Shown piece after piece: positions 59,099 through 64,000 of a stretch of DNA of 64,000 bases. Each line of letters opens with the position of its first letter. Position 1 is the stretch's first letter. The stretch spans positions 4,845,207 through 4,909,206 of the forward strand of contig OZ234496.1 of the NCBI GenBank assembly GCA_965153455.1. Reading direction: 5' to 3'. A model generated the notes under the pieces. The model ran no database searches and was not told the origin of the DNA. It saw only the letters and a program-made list of their open reading frames with translations. The translations under genes were made by a program, and so were the position numbers. This stretch comes from Sphagnum compactum. Taxonomy: Eukaryota; Bryophyta; Sphagnopsida; Sphagnales.

Positions 59099-62000
59099 AT
59101 GGCACACGTAAAAGTCAATGATGTTGTCCAACAAGTTTCGAGAATCCTTACAGCTAGCGATGTCGTGGTGGAAGAGCTTTACATTGATATTCAAAGCTTT
59201 GATCCCACGCGGGACGATGGCATTAGGGATTCTATTGGTTTTCGTATGAGATATCATCAATGCAAAGTTGATTCTAGCAAAGGCTGGCTTGAGGAACCAC
59301 AAGTTGGAGGTGTTGAACGCAGGTGGAGTCTTTCAGGGGGGGATGTTCTGAAGGAATTGGTGTCTATAGTCCTCGAGAGCACTAATGTGAAGGCCATTCA
59401 CGTGTGCAGCGAAAGTCCAAATATCCAAGATTTTATTGAGCAGTTTTTGCAAGGTCTCTACACCAATCATAGCATAGTGAGTTTTGATCTAAAATTTCTT
59501 GGAAACATGGAGATTGATGTGTTGGACAAATCTGCGGATATGCTTTGTCATAATACAGCCCTCAAACGTTTCAGTCTCGACGTACCCAGTATTGAAGGTA
59601 GAAAGAAGCATTTCGGTTTTGGCAAGGCACTCAAGATGAATCACACCCTTGAACATCTTGTATTGCATTTATGGATTTATTCTGTGGAATTAGATTTGGA
59701 AGAACTTGTCCAACCATTGATTATGGACGAAAATGGGCACCAAGCCAACTCTACACTCACCACTCTTGAAGTTATGGGACTTTCTGCTGTGAGCTCAGAT
59801 GGTGCTACCTTTGCAAGGATGCTTCGGAAAAATTCTTCCATAAAGCATCTTGATTTGACAAGGTCTTTAACAAGTGAATCAGATGCGCAAGAACTGATAC
59901 AATCACTTGTAGAAAACCATTCCCTCGAAACCTTAAACCTAAACTATTGTGGTGGTGTAACGGGCTCTGTGTTTCCTGCCATCATGGATGTTTTACGGGT
60001 CAATTTCACCTTGAAAGATATAGATTTGACAGGAACTCCTTTGGATCATGAGGGCGATGATTGGGCCATCAAGGAACAACTACGAAAAACTGAGATGTAC
60101 AAGAAGTTACATCTCAAGGAGCTGCAGATGGCCAAGCCAACATCTGCAAGAGTAGTCTTTTGCGGCTTTCCATATGCTGGTATGTCTTAAATCTCTCTTG
60201 GTTGAACTAGAGGACATCAATGTGTTTGTGTTTGAAACTTTGTCGTTGCCTGAATCATGTTGTCACATGAGAATTATAATTTATGACTGATTCATAGTAG
60301 AATCTTATTTTTGCATCTTTTGTTCCGGGCATATGAATGCACCTGTTTATTGTGGAGTTATGCAGGCAAAACAACCTTGCGAAAGACGGTGGTCCGTTCC
60401 AGTGAACACAGAAGCACGATCAACAAGAACATTCTCAATCCCTGCAAAGACTTCATGCTGAAGAAGATTGATGAGGCTCAGCGACTAATCGAAGGAGGCA
60501 AACAACTTACACACCGCACACGTGGAATTGAGGTACATAGCTTGAAAAGTAGTGAAGGGATTAGATGGTCTATTTGGGACATGGGGGGTCACGAAGAGTT
60601 CCATGGGTTCCATTATTTCATGCTTCCTGATCTAAGCGACACAGGTAACCCATCCTTGTTCCTTCTAGTTTGTAGTCCATATGTATTGAGAGATCAGGGA
60701 TCCCCTTCAAAGGAGAAGCTTAAACTACCCATAGAGATTCAGAAAGAGTTGGAGTATTGGCTTCGATTCATTGCTTCCAAGAGTCGAAGAACAATCTCCT
60801 TCAAACCAAAGGTGATAGTGGTCTTGACTCATTCCGACAAAGTTCCTGGGCTTGTTGCTCTAGCACAAGGGAGTGTCACAAGTTTGAAAGAGCAATTTGC
60901 AGAATTGCTAGATGTGTGGTCGGAACCAATTGCCGTTGCGGGCTTTTCTACTCAATCCGGTAGCAATGTGGCTAGTGTTATTGAAGACACCATTGTAAAT
61001 CTTCTCAAAGCATTGCCACCTGTGTATGAGGTGTGCAGTAATGTGAGATCAGCCTTGAATGGTTGGATGGTGAGAAATCCAAAAAGCCCGATGATGAATT
61101 GGGAAACCTTTTCAGACCTGTGCCAGGAAGCACATATACCAGGGTTGGTCAAAGCAGATTTACCAGGGTTGGTCAAAGCAACTGCTGAAGGAAGTATGAT
61201 AGAAGCAAGGCGAAAAGCAGTGGCAACAAGCATGCACAATTCGGGAGATGTCATCTACTTTGAAGATCTTGACTTTCTAGTTGTGGATCTGGATTGGTTT
61301 TGCCATCGGGTGATGGGTCACCTGATCAAGCTAAGTGATGATCGCAGTAAACTGGCCACCGCAACAAACCCAGATGGTTTCACATCAAGGGCATACTTGG
61401 AAAACATTTTGGTTGATTCACTGAAATCTTCTCATGAGCTTGGTTATGTTGGATGTGCCTTGGATGTCACAGCACAGAATTTGGTGCACCTTATGTTGAG
61501 GTTAGAGTTGTGTTTTGAAGACACAACCAGGTCTCATGGTGTTGGCAAATTGTTCATCCCAACAATTTTGGACGTTGGTCAAGCAGCAGGCTCATGGAAT
61601 TGGTCACCAAACAAACGGAACAGGAACTCCACCTACTTTGGAAGGAGGCTCCAATGTGATGACCCAATTTGCACCTTCATACCGCAAGGTTTTTTTTGTC
61701 GACTGCAGGTACTTTTGTTACCATTCCTAGTCAATTGCATTGGAGAAACTTTGTGGCCAAACTAGTTGGGAGTGAAAACTTACATCCCAAGTAATCTAGA
61801 AGATTGATGCAAGACCGTATATCCTGCATTATGGAAGTTATCCATTTCAAGTTCATTTGATCCTACTTCATGTAATTTGGCATTTGATTTTGAGATTGTT
61901 ATTCCTACAGGTAGTTTTGTGTAACAACTTCTTGAAGGTGGATAAGGAAATGAGAGCAGTGTACAAACCCAAAAGAGATTTCATTTATGTAATGCTCAAT

Positions 62001-63398
62001 GGAGTGGAAATTGTAATGGATTACAGTGCAAATGTGGGCACCCACATCGATGTGTTGGTATGCTCACATGAGAAGAGTTTTGATGAAGCTCTCGATATTG
62101 TTCATGGGCATATTATAGAAAAAATTCGAGAACGCTGTGCTGCTGCAGATGGATGTCAAGGGGTTGCACTTGTGGAGGGAGTCATTCGTACAGAGTGTGT
62201 GAAACAGCGCATGTCTTTTAGGGAGCGACGAGACCAAGCAGTGCTTTTAGAAGAGTTGAAGCAAGCGGTTCTTTCTCATGGGATTGGTTACCAACACCCA
62301 TGGGATGAGTTGAGAGAAGGGAAAAATGTTATTCTTGATGTAGCTTGTGAGTCTGCCATGGACCTTATGGGGGCGAGAGATAGAGAGGATGTGGTGCGAA
62401 GAGGATTGCGGGATATAGATGAGATTGGTGGTGCACATCAGGATCAGTCTACTGTAATCTCAAGAGGATGGTTGTCGAGTTCAAGTTCTTCCAGCATATT
62501 AGGCTCCCACTTGAAGCCTCGGTCCAATAATCAGCACATGACCATTTCCACTCCAAGTGATCTATTGACCCGGACAAACAGGTTGCAAGGAGAGATACAA
62601 GAGCTTGATCGATCACCCCAGCATCAAGACAAACCAGTGGGTGAATTAGCATGTGAAATCCAGCAGCTATCTACTGTTGTTCATGATACACACAATCTGC
62701 TGCATGATACACGCAATCTCATGTATTCTACGCACAAGCTTGTCAAAAATGATGTTTTGAGTGTTACCAGACTCATACGCGACTTGATCTTGAACTCCTC
62801 ACAACGGCATGTTCCACGCATTGTACTCTTCAGCAAACAAGATGCTAGTTTCAAACAAAAATTGATCACAAAACTGGTTCCAGGGATGAAAGCTCTTCAA
62901 CTTCATCTACTTTGTGAATACAAGGGACAGGAGCACATAGTTGAAGGACAAGCTGGTTGTCAAGTGATCCTCCAAGACGAGAATTGGATGAAAGTTCACG
63001 AGTTGGTGGTGGAGGGGTTGAAATGGGTTTTCTTGGCTGCCGAAGTGGGGGCACACATTGCAATGGGGCTGGGAAACATGGTTCCAAATCCTAAAATGGA
63101 ATATGGAAAGGCTGTTGTTGCATTTGGTGAAGGTGTGCTAAAAGACCCACCAATAGATTGGCCCCCTGTCGCCCCTGGAAAGCTTGTGAGGGATGAGGCA
63201 TTTGCCATCAGAACAGCAGAGAGGGCGTCTGCAGAGCAATGGTTGGTGAATTTTTTGAAAGATAAAGACATTTTAAATAAATTTGGGTTGCAGAGAGTGA
63301 TCTACAAGGACACAGGAGAATTGGGATGGATCTGTCGAAAACATTTTGACCAAGGCATGCGTGTTGGGGAACTGGATGGATTTCCATGTCCACCTTAG
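59099..63398 (+). CDS. LRR-Roc-COR GTPase (ROCO family), copy C; three exons
   Basis: Exons are 59099-60179, 60366-61708 and 61911-63398 (1303 residues); introns of 186 and 202 bp at the conserved sites. P-loop GFPYAGKT at 356-363 is split by intron 1; G3 is DMGGH; G4 is THSD. Exon 2 is ten residues longer than in A and B: eight from an in-frame duplication giving IPGLVKADLPGLVKA (61137-61185), two from a changed segment after SWNWS (PNKRNRNSTYF). Exon 3 has a longer linker and three HDT-type seven-residue units (VHDTHNL, LHDTRNL, MYSTHKL) against two in A and B. The C-terminal domain is conserved but lacks the THGRQ segment and ends GELDGFPCPP. The most diverged paralogue; all exons open and splice sites intact. 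Confidence 0.92.
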
Positions 63399-63668
63399 GT
63401 AGGACTGTTCACTAGAGGGATTGAATCTTGGGGTTTCTGTCCAAACATGCCATTTCTTAGAATGTAGACTCCCCTTCCGAGATCCCAGCTGTGCTGTTAG
63501 CGGTGAGTTTGATGTGATTATTGTGCTCACGGAAGTCCAGCAAGGCGAGAGAAGAAGAGTTTCTTAGGCTGCAGTGCGTGGCAATAGAGGAGCAAGCCCG
63601 GCAGGTGGGAAGAGGAATCCAAAAGGTTGAAGCAGTCAGACATTTCCAGAGCCGAACACAGATGTTGA
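63399..63668. other. 3' flank of gene C
   Basis: 63415-63460 resembles the 3' UTR of A and B (TTGAATCTTGGGGTTTCTGTCC), then unrelated sequence follows. A strong donor-like GCGGTGAGT at 63499 and acceptor-like TTTCTTAG near 63566 could bound a short intron of the next gene. An open frame at 63531-63704 reads EEEFLRLQCVAIEEQARQ, similar in style to the charged repeats that follow. Confidence 0.4.
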
Positions 63669-64000
63669 GGAGCAGTAGGAGCAAGAGGAGAAGGTGACTA
63701 CAGAAAGCAGACAAAGTTTGAAGCTAAACTCAGAGAGGATGCGGAGTTGGAAGCTGTCAACAAGAGGAAGGGGGCGGAGCTTGTAGCTGCAAACAAGAAG
63801 CAAGCGGAGTTTGAAGCTGCAAACAGGAAACAGGCAGAGGATGAAGCTCACATTAGGAAGCAGGTGGAGCTTGAAGCTGCAAACAGGAAATGGGAAGCGG
63901 AAGAATCTCACACTAGGAAGCAAGCTGAATTGGAGATTGAACGGAGGAAGCAGGCTGAGAATGAAGCTGCAGATAGGAGAAGACAGGCTGAGGAGGAGGA
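63669..64000 (+). CDS. Partial open frame with 10-residue charged coiled-coil-like repeats
   Basis: The frame is open from the stop at 63666 to the edge (more than 110 codons) with no ATG visible, so the start is upstream by splicing or the frame is an internal exon. It reads as tandem 10-residue units: KQAEFEAANR, KQAEDEAHIR, KQVELEAANR, KWEAEESHTR, KQAELEIERR, KQAENEAADR. Composition (Lys/Arg, Glu, Ala) predicts a long helix or coiled coil. The 30-bp DNA period shows growth by tandem duplication. No family can be named; it may be a separate gene or an extra module linked to gene C. Confidence 0.45.

Larger units (their letters stand above)
56455..63460 (+). repeat. Segmental duplication, copy C (about 7.0 kb)
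   Basis: Related to 24580-31260. It includes the upstream GGTTC-rich block, minisatellite, promoter and gene. It does not include the stress-protein pseudogene. Divergence is greater than between A and B, mostly in the last exon and introns. Confidence 0.85.

Overview
This window looks like nuclear DNA of a land plant. The main genes carry GT-AG introns of about 200 bp that interrupt motifs and can be spliced by eye. The smaller pieces are plant families: a PHOS32-type universal stress protein remnant, oligopeptide-transporter (OPT) exon fragments, Ty1/copia, CACTA-like and Mutator-like transposon debris. Intergenic DNA is very AT-rich and full of tandem and dispersed repeats. A tandem array of LRR-Roc-COR genes in such DNA suggests a non-flowering lineage (bryophyte, fern or gymnosperm). 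That placement is inference; no species marker is visible.

The core of the window is three paralogous LRR-Roc-COR genes on the + strand, called A (10055-14252), B (27046-31238) and C (59099-63398). Each has three exons: an LRR exon, a Roc GTPase + COR exon, and a C-terminal exon. Intron 1 (phase 1) falls inside the Walker A codon block and intron 2 is phase 0. Predicted products are 1267, 1265 and 1303 residues. A and B lie in an 8-kb segmental duplication (8728-16728 and about 25720-33707, offset about 17 kb) that also copied a frameshifted stress-protein pseudogene. C shares with B a block that starts further upstream (about 24580-31260 and 56455-63460). A fourth, orphan piece of the 5' flank lies at 3668-4575. 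Between copies, changes cluster at predicted exposed LRR beta-strand positions while Roc, COR and the C-terminal domain are nearly constant. This pattern is expected of a diversifying recognition receptor.

Layout: 1-8.7 kb, transposase remnant, a 51/102-bp tandem array, a short-unit array, the orphan 5' flank and a 424-bp TIR element. 8.7-16.7 kb, gene A and stress-protein pseudogene. 16.7-24.5 kb, unidentified minus-strand ORFs, AT-rich DNA, a ~110-bp tandem repeat and a small Helitron-like element. 24.5-34.1 kb, gene B block. 34.1-49.6 kb, AT-rich DNA, a decayed copia element with an rRNA-like scrap, and a CACTA-like inverted-repeat element. 49.6-56.4 kb, two Helitron-like units joined tail to head; the first carries OPT and other exon fragments. 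56.4-63.5 kb, gene C block. 63.7-64 kb, start of an open frame with 10-residue charged repeats running off the edge.

The three receptors probably act as cytosolic GTP-regulated sensors or scaffolds: LRRs for recognition, Roc-COR as the switch and dimerisation module, and a lineage-specific C-terminal domain for output. Biological role is inferred from domain architecture only.
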